Assembly (NCBI GenBank): GCA_000149265.1
Contig: CH003025.1
Location: 468,838 to 532,837 of the forward strand
Direction of reading: 5' to 3'
From: Ciona savignyi
Taxonomy: Eukaryota; Chordata; Ascidiacea; Phlebobranchia; Cionidae
Length of the DNA stretch: 64,000 nt
This document shows, piece by piece, positions 46,033 to 58,082 of this stretch; the stretch's first letter is position 1; each line of letters starts with the position of its first letter. The notes beneath the pieces were generated by a model, which saw only the letters and a list, made by a program, of their open reading frames with translations, had not been told where the DNA came from and did no database searches. The translations under genes and the position numbers were made by a program.

Positions 46033-46392
46033 ATGGAGGATTTACACAACAAATTTGTTCCTTATATTTGCGATGCTAACAAAGCAGTTGAATTAAAACT
46101 CGTTAAAAGTCGGGATGATTTGGAAAATGAAGACACCTTTTTAATTTCAGATACGTCACAACAAATATTTGGTGAAAAAAAACAAATCTTTGGTTACAAA
46201 AAGATTTGAAACTACGTATACACTACACTTCCAGTAAATTACACATAGACACACAACTTTTGTATGAAAAAAATAATCCAGCCCATTTTGATGGTGTAAA
46301 AGCAGATGATGTGATGAAAAGCATTGAGAAGGTTCTGGTTCTGCCAAGACAGATTTTTACAAATGTTGACGACTTTTTAATGCAATTGGAAA
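46033..46392 (+). pseudogene. HAT1: HAT1 N-terminal pseudogene, longest copy (unit B)
   Basis: Two frames together cover about 120 residues of the HAT1 N-terminal domain: MEDLHNKFVPYICDANKAVE, LKLVKSRDDLENEDTF, QIFGEKKQIFGYKK, then after a one-base shift at about 46205 LRIHY, FDGVKADDV and FTNVDDFLMQLEKD. The order and spacing match the N-terminal half of histone acetyltransferase type B. No intron interrupts it. A SINE cuts it at 46393, and the acetyltransferase domain is absent. This fuller copy shows the ancestral state from which the shorter copies arose by deletion. Confidence 0.75.
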
Positions 46393-46646
46393 AGGATAGT
46401 ATAGGATATTCATGTTTATCCCCGTAAATGGGAAAACCAAATGGGGTTAACACATGGGCAATCGTCAGATCACCTGGCGCTCATCGTCGGGTTACCGGAG
46501 CTATTGCAGTGTGTTGTATATGATAGACACGTTCCTTCAATTTGGTACAACCTATTAATCCGCTGGGCTCATACGCTCATGCAATGTCCGTAAAGTACCT
46601 TGCCCAAGGACACAACCGACTAGCTAGCGACCAGTTTTCGCACCGG
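46393..46646 (-). mobile_element. SINE, minus arm of a head-to-head pair
   Basis: AGGATAGTATAGGATATTCATG through GCGACCAG in family order (given in pieces). The tRNA-like head is lost at 46646. Confidence 0.8.
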
Positions 46647-46764
46647 TGGGCGCGAGGAGTTTCGACAGTGGGCGCGAGGTGATCTGACGATTTTCCGTGT
46701 GTTAACCCCTTTGGCTTTCCCATTCACGGAAATAAACATGAATATCCTATCCTATCCTATCCTA
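46647..46764 (+). mobile_element. SINE, plus arm of a head-to-head pair
   Basis: From TGGGCGCGAGGTGATCTG to the CCTATCCTATCCT tail. Directly adjoins the opposite-strand SINE, forming an imperfect inverted repeat. Confidence 0.8.
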
Positions 46765-47138
46765 ATTATTCGCCGATAAAACGGATTTTAGAACATTGCA
46801 AACGAACGAGACATTGCAAACCGCATGCATGCGTGTTACAATACTTACAGGAAATTAATCAGGTGTTCTATATTGTATTCTGTCTATTCGACGCGTTACG
46901 TCATAACTCATACGATTATCAGAAGAACACTGTCACTACATCACATCGGCAAAAGACGGAGAATAAACAGGGAGATTGACAATTCAGATTTCTGTTGGTT
47001 ACAAAAAAAACTGTTCGCAGAAAACGGGGGTAGGTTAAATGAGGTGCCCACAAGGTATATTTTCAAACTTAAGCAAAATTAGATTCATTCTAGGCTAGCG
47101 TATACAGAATCAACTTAGGTAGACTACAGCATTTATAG

Positions 47139-47494
47139 CAGTTCTTCTCAAATGGTGCGCCACAGCAGTTAGCTTGGTGCGCCCCACTTGCATTTCGTAA
47201 ATTGACGACAGAGTGTGCATATATTATAAACCACTAATTGGTTAGTGTCTAGCTCGTTCTTTTTCATTGTAACGTTAGATCTATATTAACTTTCGAAAAG
47301 CAAGAGAGCTAAAAAAACAGTAATTTCGTTATGTGGAAAATGCGGTGATGAAATTATTTAAATAAACATTTTAATTCCCATATTTTTCCTAAATTGTATT
47401 TAACATATTGTTTCGACTCCCCGTGCAAAGTGCGCCCGTTCGTTTCTTAATTGGTCTCGGGTGAGCCACGAGGTCAAAATATGGAGAACCACTA
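47139..47494 (+). mobile_element. Complete short hAT-type MITE, 356 bp
   Basis: Ends CAGTTCTTCTCAAATGG and, inverted, TAGTGGTTCTCCATA. An exact 8-bp target duplication ATTTATAG is at 47131-47138 and 47495-47502. This is the only copy with both ends. Confidence 0.85.
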
Positions 47495-47539
47495 ATTTAT
47501 AGTTTTAAATATTCTGCGTTACAAAGCGTTGGGTACAAC

Positions 47540-47614
47540 ATGATTTATGTTTTTGTATTGATAATTGTATTATCCGTCACAATTCACGTAAAGGGTTCAT
47601 TATTACGTCAATAA
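47540..47614 (+). pseudogene. Relic duplicate of H exon 1 (unit B)
   Basis: MIYVFVLIIVLSVTIHVKG, then a stop in the same place as the other two copies. Confidence 0.45.
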
Positions 47615-47897
47615 TGCCTACGGATCTGATTTACGGGAAAATAGATTTTTACAGTTACAATGCCCGTTAAACATGAACTATGAACTCATTACAGCATGCG
47701 TGCTGCCTTTAACTTTCCACGTACAATTTTCTAACAGTGTGTAAGCAGAAGAAAGCGGGAAGTTACATGACATGTTCATAAGTTAGATATCCACCTAAAT
47801 GAAATAAGTTTTATTCTAAGTTAGCGTTTACAGATTTAACATATATAGAGGTAGACAATTTGTAATTTTAAGTATTCTGCTTTGAGAAAAGTAAAAC

Positions 47898-49346
47898 ATG
47901 ATTTTCGTTTTCGTGTTGATGAATATTATTTTCTCGGCTGAAGCTTTTACAAGTAAGTTGGATAAGATATGTCTAAATACGGTAAATCATACTAAGTCGT
48001 TTTGATTTTCATAGATTAGTATTCATTTTTGAATATTTAATCGAATTATTCTGCAGTTGGCAGAGAGACTATTAAAGGATCAACCGACGTATTCTTATCA
48101 TCCCACACACTGAAATCAAACATCAAAATTGACTACGACTCGTGCTTGTCTTTTGTGCCTTACCACATCAAAGCTACCGCTCGCCCCTACAGCCCGACTG
48201 GCCCAGAAACTTTCAAGGCCACTGTTGTGAAGATTAACTACTACCACTTTATACTTCAGTTGGAACGCACANNNNNNNNNNNNNNNNNNNNNNNNNNNNN
48301 NNNNNNNNNNNNNNNNNNNNNNNNNNNNNNNNNNNNNNNNNNNNNNNNNNNNNNNNNNNNNNNNNNNNNNNNNNNNNNNNNNNNNNNNNNNNNNNNNNNN
48401 NNNNNNNNNNNNNNNNNNNNNNNNNNNNNNNNNNNNNNNNNNNNNNNNNNNNNNNNNNNNNNNNNNNNNNNNNNNNNNNNNNNNNNNNNNNNNNNNNNNN
48501 NNNNNNNNNNNNNNNNNNNNNNNNNNNNNNNNNNNNNNNNNNNNNNNNNNNNNNNNNNNNNNNNNNNNNNNNNNNNNNNNNNNNNNNNNNNNNNNNNNNN
48601 NNNNNNNNNNNNNNNNNNNNNNNNNNNNNNNNNNNNNNNNNNNNNNNNNNNNNNNNNNNNNNNNNNNNNNNNNNNNNNNNNNNNNNNNNNNNNNNNNNNN
48701 NNNNNNNNNNNNNNNNNNNNNNNNNNNNNNNNNNNNNNNNNNNNNNNNNNNNNNNNNNNNNNNNNNNNNNNNNNNNNNNNNNNNNNNNNNNNNNNNNNNN
48801 NNNNNNNNNNNNNNNNNNNNNNNNNNNNNNNNNNNNNNNNNNNNNNNNNNNNNNNNNNNNNNNNNNNNNNNNNNNNNNNNNNNNNNNNNNNNNNNNNNNN
48901 NNNNNNNNNNNNNNNNNNNNNNNNNNNNNNNNNNNNNNNNNNNNNNNNNNNNNNNNNNNNNNNNNNNNNNNNNNNNNNNNNNNNNNNNNNNNNNNNNNNN
49001 NNNNNNNNNNNNNNNNNNNNNNNNNNNNNNNNNNNNNNNNACAACCCTTGGTGTTTGGAATATCCTTAGCGTTCAATGGAATGTCGAATGGTGGTGTTGG
49101 CGCCAGTAGTGTTTGGTGCAATGGAAAATTACTTCAACGGTTTCAAGCCAGGACGTCTCCCTTCAGATACAGTGTTCACGATCGGAAGTGCAGATGCTAC
49201 CGGGCAATATCATTCACTGTTGTCGATCGGGGAACTTATACTATTTCGGGGAATCGTGATCACGGACGTGGTAATGAAGGAATACCACCACGCACCTTGT
49301 TAATAAGTGGGGCGTGATTGCTGATCCAATTAGTGTTTATAATTAA
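47898..49346 (+). pseudogene. H4: H family gene broken by a gap, exon 3 frameshifted
   Basis: Exon 1 47898-47952 and exon 2 from 48057 match H1 in frame up to the gap at 48272. After the gap, 49041-49346 is the end of exon 3. Three one-base insertions relative to H1 lie within about 200 bases: GTCGAATGG (about 49085), CTCCCTTCAG (about 49160) and CACCACGCACC (about 49290). So many single-base gains beside a gap suggest low-quality contig-end sequence, so H4 could be intact in reality. Confidence 0.65.
48272..49040. other. Assembly gap (769 N) in H4
   Basis: By comparison with H2 it should contain the end of exon 2, intron 2 and about 460 bases of exon 3, somewhat more than the 769 N given. 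Confidence 0.95.
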
Positions 49347-49762
49347 ATTCAAAAGATTTGGCTTTGCAAGTCTTAACAAAAATGACTTTGTTTTGATGAA
49401 TAAAAACCCTTGTTTTATTTAAGATATGTAATGTGAACTGTAACTATGTTAGTCGATTGTAAACTAATTTTGTCTTATTTGACAGTAAAGATCCCCATGT
49501 ATTTTAACCTACTATCAAACTAGGGAGTGTAAACCACTACCATTTGTAAAACACACTTTAACTGTATATACACATAACATATAGTTTATGCTTAACAGAC
49601 AACTATACCCCAAATGAAATGAACACTAGTAATCTCAATCGGAGTAACTCACGTTACTTGTAATTCGTAGTTGCACAGTGTTACGGTTTCAAATGTAAAA
49701 GTGTTTCGTTTAATCATTATAGATTAATAAATAAAAATAATAAAACAATAAGTATTTTATGT

Positions 49763-49868
49763 TAGAGAGTGCCGAAATGTGGTTAACCACCACTATTTGT
49801 AAGACACCCTTAACACAATTGGTATCTTTTATACGCCGTGTATGTAGTTTCTTTCTGCAAGCATAAAT
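49763..49868 (+). mobile_element. Left-end fragment of the TAGAGAGTG inverted-repeat element
   Basis: Same stub as 30436-30541. Confidence 0.6.
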
Positions 49869-51047
49869 AGTTAAATCGCTGAGATAACAAACCATTCTTG
49901 TTATCCATGTTGGTTACACACTATATATTTTTGTCAGACGCATGCACATGTTATGTGATATTCCAGTAAGTTTTTAATCTGACTGTGATAGTTTTGTTTC
50001 TGTAAAAATAAATCATAAAATTTTGATAATTAGCTTAGTCGCTATGAAACCTAGAACATCAAAATGCCAAAAAATAGTAAATTAGTTTTTATGATTCAAG
50101 GAAAAAAGCGTCTACTTTAATAGAAATTTCAGTTTAACTTTGATATAATATACAATGGAGGTATTTTTTACTGCTGTGCAGATACAAGCAATTTTAAACG
50201 GTTTAATTTCAAACGAGAATTTCTCGAAAACTAAAACGATTTAGACCTCAAGAAGGATATTTTTGGTTCACTAGGTTTATTTTTTTTACAGACCAGCTTG
50301 TTTAACACTGGCTCGACATTGTGATGGGTGGAACCGTTATATAACTTCCCGCATCATTCTAAGTAAGTGTTTATTGCGTTGGTTTAGTGACGTGTTTTGA
50401 CAACTAGTGTATAAGGCCTTTCTCTGGTGCGACCTACCTACACCCGAGTCCTTAACATGAGGAACACTTTAAAAGCGCTAATTTAATTGCTCACTCAAGA
50501 TATCAATATGGTGGATTTCTTTATTCACTGGACTTTGAACGATGAGCGGTTTTCTATTACAATAATATACACATAACAATATTAATATACAACCAGCTTA
50601 GCAACTGCTTTTCGTAGGTCTGTAGATTTAGTATGCAAATAAACGTGTCATCAAAAGATTTAGTACAAAAAAAATAAAATCACGAGGTTCACGGAATTAT
50701 AAAACTCTATTCATGGTTACGAAAAATGAGCTCACAATAGTAAACATAGACATTTTAAAGAAAATAAATTCGGAAACAGATTATGATTTACAGATGTTAA
50801 ACTAGTGTTAGGTTATATGCAACTAAAATAGATTTAATGATAAATGCTTGGTTGAAAACTAAAACACATAAAGTGGCGTGGAACCAGCTTTTAGTAATAA
50901 ATGCGGCAGCAAATAAAAGCTTTTCAGTCAAATTTACTACGATTTGTAGAGGTTCATTTTTCAAATAGTTGTTGTTTACACATGTTTATTTACCAATTGT
51001 ATTTTCGTGCGGACATTTAAAGTCGATCGGGTTAGAAATGTTCAAGT
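49869..51047. other. Intergenic between convergent H genes, no gene seen
   Basis: Collinear with 30542-31737; no coding signal. Confidence 0.5.
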
Positions 51048-52791
51048 TTAAATATAAACACTAAATGGATCAGCAATCACGCCCCACTTATTAACAAGGT
51101 GCTGGTGGTATTCCTTCATTACCACGTCCGTGATCACGATTCCCCGAAATAGTATAAGTTCCCCGATCGACAACAGTGAATGATATTGCCCGGTAGCATC
51201 TGCACTTCCGATCGTGAACACTGTATCTGAGGGAGACGTCCTGGCTTGAAACCGTTGAAGTAATTTTCCATTGCACCAAACACTACTGGCGCCAACACCA
51301 CCATCGACATTCCATTGAACGCTGAGGATATTCCAAACACCAAGGCTTGTTGGGTTTGAATTTACAGGAAAGGAAGTTATTGTAATTCTATCTGGATTTG
51401 CCCCACCTACAATCAACCCCGCGTTGGAATATGTACCAAATAAAACAAACTTATCCCAGCCTGAATTGTCATTGCCGAAAAGACCGTTTTCAAATAATTT
51501 AGCTGGGTCGTGGGTGCGATTGTCGATCCTGTAAGCAATGGACACAGTTATCAAGTCTTGTTGCCCAGGAATTCGGTTAAGATCAATATTCGCGATGAGC
51601 TTAGTAGATGGGTCATTATTAAAAACAAGATACCGGTGACCATTTTGTCTAGAACTAGAAAGCAGAGGCTGTAGATTTGGGTTACTTTGGTTGGCAGGTA
51701 CGGAAGAAGCTCCCTGGTTATAAACAAGAGATACTTTGGAATTGTTCGGTGTGAATTGTAGGTTCCAATCATAGTCGACGCTATATTGCAGTGTGGCAGT
51801 TGTTGTTATGTAATCTGTTATGCAAAAGTTAAATAAACCTAATGAAAAAGTTAGATAAACGAAAACAAAGTAAACGAATGCTGACGGTGGTCAGATGATA
51901 CTAGCCCGTGTGATACAATACTCTGATATATTAAATAGTTACACATTTTTGCATGCAGATAGTTTGAATTCATAATCACATCATGTGTTTACAACTGTCC
52001 TCTCCCACTATACATTGTTTACATTTTCATTTTAAAATAGCGAATGATAAACAAACAACAAAGTAGTGACGCATAAATACCATTTAGGCTAAAGATGACA
52101 TAGGATCGACGAAGGGTCATTATAGTGATCTGTATATTTTTTGACAGGGTAAGCATATTCAACGATTTTTAATATTTTTTTTGCAAATTCGGTTATTGGA
52201 ACAATGTTCATTGATATTGTTTTAAATCAGAGAATTTTTAAAACCTACATTTTCGACAATGATTTTCTGCATGTTTGTATCAAACATATCTCACACCTTC
52301 AATTAAATTCGGATATCTATAACAGTCTTGTACCTGGTATTGTAAAAAGCTCCCAGTCGATTTTTAAAGCCCCTCTCCAACCCGAGTCGCGATCTGTGCG
52401 TTCCAACTGAAGTATGAAGTGGTAGTAGTTAATCTTCACAACAGTGGCCTTAAAAGCTTCCGGGCCAGTCGGGTTGTAGGGGCGTGCTGTAGCGTTGATG
52501 TGGTAAGGCAGAAACGACAAGCACAAGTCGTATTCGATTTTGATGTTTGATTTGGGTGTGTCGGATAATGAGAATAAGTCGGTTGTTCCTTTAACAGTCG
52601 CTAATATATCTGCGAAATATTTGGACGCACGAATTCAACAATGAATACAAATCTTTGAAAATCAAACAAAAACAGTTTCTCATTAGACGTAATTGTATGT
52701 TGTTCATAATTTAGGAATATATCCCATGGTACTTACTTGTAGATGCTTTAGCACAGAAAAGATGAATCAACAACACAAAAACGAAAATCAT
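51048..52791 (-). CDS. H5: secreted lectin-like plus LamG-like protein, intact, inverted
   Basis: Minus-strand exons 52737-52791, 52334-52609 and 51048-51814; lengths 55, 276 and 767 equal H1 and give 365 aa with no break. The signal peptide is MIFVFVLLIHLFCAKAST. The lectin-like domain keeps ATARPYNPTGPE, LERTD, SGW and KIDWELF. The LamG-like domain keeps LVFNNDPSTKL, WNILSVQWNVDGG, WCNGKLLQRF, GELILFRG and VNKWGV. Differences from H1 cluster in the signal peptide, the start of exon 2 and the loop DPAKLFENGLF. It faces H4, with about 1.7 kb between the convergent ends. Likely secreted; ligand unknown. Confidence 0.8.
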
Positions 52792-54716
52792 ATTTTACCC
52801 AAATTTTTTAATGCAGAATACTTAAAATTACATATGCTTTAGCCTACCTATGTTGAATCTGTAAACGCTAGCCTAAAATGAAACTCATCTCACCTAAGTT
52901 TGAAATGTTTTCTTGTGGACACGTCAATTAACTTCCCACCTTCTTCTCCGTACAGTGTTCCTTTGGTTACAATATATTGCGTAATTAGAAATCGTTGGTG
53001 TCCGTCTATTTTACATTAGTCTTTTTATTGCCCATGTGAAGTAAAATATTTGTCAAGGAAAAAAATGAAGCTTCCGTCCTAACTAAAAAATCAAGACTAG
53101 TTGGTGCAGATATGGTATTTTGATGAACGCTTTGTAATTTCGTTACTGCCAATGCTCATTACCTCATCTGACTTACATGCGACGATATATTACAACCCCG
53201 CCGTCGACTTTCCAAGTACTTTACCATTGTACCCAACGCTTAATCTTACTTAGTCAATTCTAAAATTCATGAGCTTCTTCACGACTCCCCCGCTTGCTTA
53301 AAAAAGAATTGGAGGATAAGACCGTCGATTGGTATATAACGTCGAATAGCATGTTATTGTTTGTTAATACTACTCTTTGGACCATCGGTATAATGTCAAT
53401 CTTATTTACACTTTTACCATAGCGGTGATCGTTTGTTGCGTATTTAATGAAGTTTTTCTTCATCACGTGTAACCAACAGCCTTCTTTTCTCTTCGCGTAA
53501 AACGTAAAACGCTTCGTTTAAAACTTTATTATAGGTAAGATTACGTTTTTGTGTTGTTATCTGTGATATTATTACACTGCCTTTTTAAAGATTGTGTGTT
53601 AGTGTGAGTTAATTAATGTTAGATCTAGTGAACGTCCATTTATACATGTTATGCCCTGTTTAACATGATTACTGTCGAAAAGCTAGAAATGTCATTTACT
53701 GAAATAAACGGTCGCCATGAAACAATAAAGAAAGCAAAACTGTTATTCCATTAGCGAAAAAATTCAATATAACCCTTCAAAAGTCTCAATCGGGCTTATC
53801 GGCGCGCTAGCAGGCCGTTTATACCTGTCACCTGCGTGGAGCAGAAAAAAAACAGAGTGAAATCAATTTTTTCCCATCATATTTAAGGGAACCCATAATA
53901 ACTACAATTGCGCTTCAATTGGTCAAACTGGTTGGGTAATAAAGGATTTATTCATGATACAATTTAGACACAATAGGATAAAGAAATTTATACCGTGCCA
54001 AGAAAGAGGCATATACACAAACTGACTCTTAAATTGTTCTCACAAAGTTTCTGGGAAAATTGCCTTCATGATAACGCTGAGTGTGACGTGTATTGTTTAT
54101 GCGTTTCAATGCGCTAGGTGAACTCATGTAAACTCCTGACTTCTATTATCATAACCATTTTGTAGACACTTTTACATTTATAAAAGGAAAGAATATTTTT
54201 TTTAAACTTGTATATTTTCTTCCCAATAATTTGAATAATATGTGAAGAAAAATCGACAGAACAAAAATCCTGCATTCAAAATAATCTGATATACGCCTAA
54301 CAAAATGTTATACCGAATAAGGTAATTAAACATGTATATGCATCAAATTATTTTGTTGCAATCAATTTTTTAAAGTTTGAGGATAGCCATTTGTTAAAAA
54401 AAGAACCAAAGTACAATATTTGTAAATTACAAAAATAAAAACCATCGGTGTAAATCTGAAAAAAACACGCTCCACCTTGAATAAAAATTCCAATATTTAA
54501 ATTGTTTTTATCATTTGAGTTAAATCAGAATTTTGACTCATAGCTAGTCGAGGTAACATTCTTTAACGTTATGAAGGAGCAAAAAAGAAATGGAATTTAA
54601 CTGAGTCAGGATTAAAGTATTGTGACGTCTGGGTATATGTACCGGGTATATGTATATTCTGCCCACGGTGACGCCCAGTTTTTGACTGTTCTTTACATTT
54701 AAAACGTCGGCTTGAC
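52792..54716. other. Intergenic, no gene seen
   Basis: Collinear with 33494-35784, without the SINE-bearing stretch. Confidence 0.5.
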
Positions 54717-56059
54717 TTAAATGGTCCAGTCAATGATAATTTGTGTGGAACTCCATCCTGTAGGTTTATCGGTTCGTTCTAGTTCAACCAATGTGCTCAA
54801 CATAGATCTGCTAATGACTGTCACGTTGAAGGTAGCTTGTTCTCCTGTAGTCCCGACTCGTGCAGTTGCGTTCATCTTACGAGGCGCCGAACTCAGGTAA
54901 ATATTCATGTTGTACACGACGTTTACATATCTTTTGGGTTGGGAAGAAGATAGGACAGTTTCGAAACTCCCATCATAGACGTTGTCTGTAAGAGACTTTA
55001 ATTTAAAGTGACGGATGTTACTTAGATCTAATTAACTGTCTCGTTTAATAAAGGTATAGTATAAACATCACCGTAACAAAAAATTCTGTCGCGGAGGGAA
55101 ACGAACCCGTAAATTCAGGGTATAAAGATTAGCAAGCGACCAGTTTTGAAAAGCCTTTAGCAACCCTCGGTTATTAGCGAAGAACTAACCCATTAAGTTA
55201 ACTGGGCGATCTAATTAATAAATTAAATTTCAAGTTACTTGTTGTAAGACCACTTGGTACTTAAAAAGCAAGCTAAATATTTCAGTTAGCAATGTGGGGA
55301 ATCGTTTCTGAAGAAAATTCTGGTCGTTTATTGAGACTGTAACTGGACTATCAAAACAACACTCATTTAAATGCAATTACTCCCACCTTTGATATGGAGT
55401 TCATAAACATGGTTGACATTAGTACGACCCTTTCCATTATCGGATAGGCACGAAGTGGCGCCTAATACTTTGTATCTATAGATCTCGCATTGGATGAACT
55501 GGCGCACCACCCACCAGCCTATAGAGAAAAACTAATTTAACGACACTGTACTGGATGTTGTGTTTCCAATATAGTGTAATCGATAAATCGTGAACATAGG
55601 AAATCATTTAGAGTTTAATTAAAATAACTTCGCCGAAATGGAAGGACTGATTACATTAAGTTATAAACGAACAAATATAGTATGATTTTACGAGCGTCAG
55701 TCACAACTATTGCTTATAATGAAGGGGGAAAAGTAGCTTTACAGAGGATACCTGAAGAACGAATATCTCATATCCCAGTTGAAAGGTAGCTCTTGCGCAC
55801 TTTTCGATCGCATTCGTCCGGCTCGCATAACTCCCGTCTAATATCGGGTTGGTGCCTTCCAGTGTAGGAATCACCCTCGGGGTTATGCTTGGCCTCTCAT
55901 TCCAACAACCAAGCGAAGTCCAAGAAACTGACGGATTAAATCCAATAAAACTGCGAAGTGATTAAAATACGCTAACATTATACTATACGCACCGTAAGTA
56001 AGAAATTTCGAAGAGCTGCAAACGCAGATGATTTGAGATACTAACAGTAAAATCTTTAT
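54717..56059 (-). pseudogene. G(-)B: G family pseudogene with several lesions
   Basis: Minus-strand exons 55993-56059, 55752-55927, 55387-55518 and 54717-54985. The start codon is ATA instead of ATG. Exon 2 (176 bases) is the only complete, in-frame exon 2 of the family here and supports GCWNERP to GYEIFVLQ. Exon 3 has two extra bases (AGATCTATAGATAC against AGATCTAGTTAC), shifting the frame. Exon 4 replaces a conserved cysteine by tyrosine (MNIYLSS) and ends early, TAC having become TAA after IIIDWTI. These accumulated lesions make it a clear pseudogene. Confidence 0.8.
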
Positions 56060-56790
56060 TTCGTTTTCATTCTGATTATAGTGTTTTAACTAACTATTGA
56101 CAATATAGCTATATGAATATGTGATAGGCCTACATAGCGTATATCTTCCGTTGTTATTACAAAAATCTATCAAGAAGTTACCTGCATGCAGTCGACAATA
56201 CGACATTATAATACCAAGTACGTTGAATGCGTTTACCCACCTCTTGATAATAAACAGTCCGTTGCCGAACGATTTACGCAACCTAAATATATAACGATTT
56301 CAACATAAAAAGAGTTTTTTGTGAGCCCATCATGGGTTTCTAACTTTATAGTCCAGTTAAAAAAGTAAAGGGTTCTGGGTTAAACGCAATTCGGTTTCCA
56401 AAGGACGAAAGGTTGTCTTCCAGCATTTCAATAATGATATTACAACGCCTCCAACCTTGTCGTTTGTTTTGTTGATTTTAAAAACTATGAAATACCTAAA
56501 AAAACACTCATATTCTAGGGACAAAACTCTATGTTTTTAGAATTATTTTAAGCGTGCGCCGTGTGTAATATACATATATAGGCTTATATGAATAGCTTAC
56601 CAAACCTATTGAGTGTATATGTATTTACTACTTTAAAGATTTACTTTTTCTGTTATCGAACAGCTCGGTGGTTGGTTCGTCACCTTTCAATCAAAGGGTT
56701 GCATAACTCTTCGGGGTATTTTCTTTATTTAAACAAATATATAAATCTGTACGATCGTGTGGCCAAATGGTTAACGCTACCGATTCATGT

Positions 56791-57102
56791 CCGGCCCGTT
56801 GGTCTAGCGGTTAAGTGCATCGTCGCCTTTTAATTGAAATTTTGCAGGTGCGAAACTGTTCGCTAGCTAGTCGGTTAGTCGGTTGTGTCCTTGGGCAAGG
56901 CACTTTACGGACATTGCCTGAACCCAGCGGATTATTGGGTTCTACCAAATTGAAGGAACGTGTCTGTCATAAACAACGCACTGCATAGCTCCGGTAACCC
57001 GACGATGGGCGCGAGGTGATGTGATAATTGCCCGTGTGTTAATCTCCATCGTTTTTCCATTCACGGGGATAAACATGAATATCCCATCCTATCCTATCCT
57101 AT
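56791..57102 (+). mobile_element. Full-length tRNA-derived SINE
   Basis: About 312 bp: tRNA-like head CCGGCCCGTTGGTCTAGCGG with box A, GGTGCGAAAC near box B, CTTGGGCAAGGCACTTTAC, GGTAACCCGACGATGGGCGC, and tail CCTATCCTATCCTAT. It lies between the divergent G copies, as does 36874-37094. Confidence 0.9.
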
Positions 57103-57956
57103 ATACCAACTTAACTTATTAAAAACGGTATTAGCAACGAACCCATCATAGGGATCGTAACTAAACCGGGATAAAATCAATAATAATTAACAAAAGATCC
57201 ATCTCTATCTTAATATGCTGTAAGATAACAGACAAAAGTCACTCAAGTGAAAATAAATGTGATGTGATCCCGAGTCTCATCTTAAAAGCTAAAAATACCA
57301 AAAAGGCCACCTATTTGACTCCGTCATGATGGCATGAAAGACAGCCTTGTTTCTAAGTTGAAAGCAACTGAACTTACGATCGGTATTCGTGATGCGTTTC
57401 TTCTACAACTTCTGCGTTACACAACTGCTTTCGTCAGGGAGACGAACCAGCCTTCATAACTTCCGTACTAACCCCTCCTGATAGACCAGCTTGCTGACCC
57501 CTCTTGATTATTACGTTTTATCTTGCGCATTCACTTTTTAACCAGGCCAATTTTCGAAGCCCATGATGGACTCACCACGACTGATTTTTATGTGGAAATC
57601 GATATGCGAAGTGATTGCGTGAATTTTTTGGCGACGGTAATGTTTGTTGTCCATAATTGTGGGATTGCAATGTGAGCCACTACGTAATCGCGGCATATTG
57701 TAACAGGGTCTTTACAACTTGTCATGGGTTATGTAAATAGATTCGACGTTCTTGGTAACATAGTATCGTGATTACGTCATTTTGTATTGCGTTCCTGTAA
57801 ATACAGCAGAAGTAAAACACAGTGGAAGACATCCTCTTCATACTGCTTATCGACACATTACAATACTGACTTAGTGACTACTATTTAAAGGATATACCAT
57901 ACTTGGAGTTATTTGTAAAAAGTTAGTGAAAGCAATATAGTCAGAGTGAAAGCAAA
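57103..57956. other. G(+) upstream region, no gene seen
   Basis: From about 57296 it matches 37095-37766, the region 5' of G(+)A, and so probably includes the G promoter. No core promoter motif stands out. Confidence 0.4.
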
Positions 57957-58023
57957 ATGAAGATTTTACTGTTAGTATCTCAAATCATCTGCGTTTGCAG
58001 CTCTTCGAAATTTCTTACTTACG
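57957..58023 (+). pseudogene. G(+)B: isolated G exon 1
   Basis: Signal-peptide exon identical in protein to 37767-37833, with its GTATGT donor. Homology to the G gene ends at about 58082, sixteen bases short of exon 2. There the sequence passes into the DCYD gene on the opposite strand. The remaining G exons are absent. Confidence 0.8.
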
Positions 58024-58082
58024 GTATGTAGAGTATAATGTTACCGTGTTTTAATCACTTCGCGGTTTTATTTGATTTAATC

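Noticed and set aside
48146-49121. Long ORFs spanning the 769-N gap on both strands
   Set aside because: Mostly X residues; only the H4 exon ends are real.
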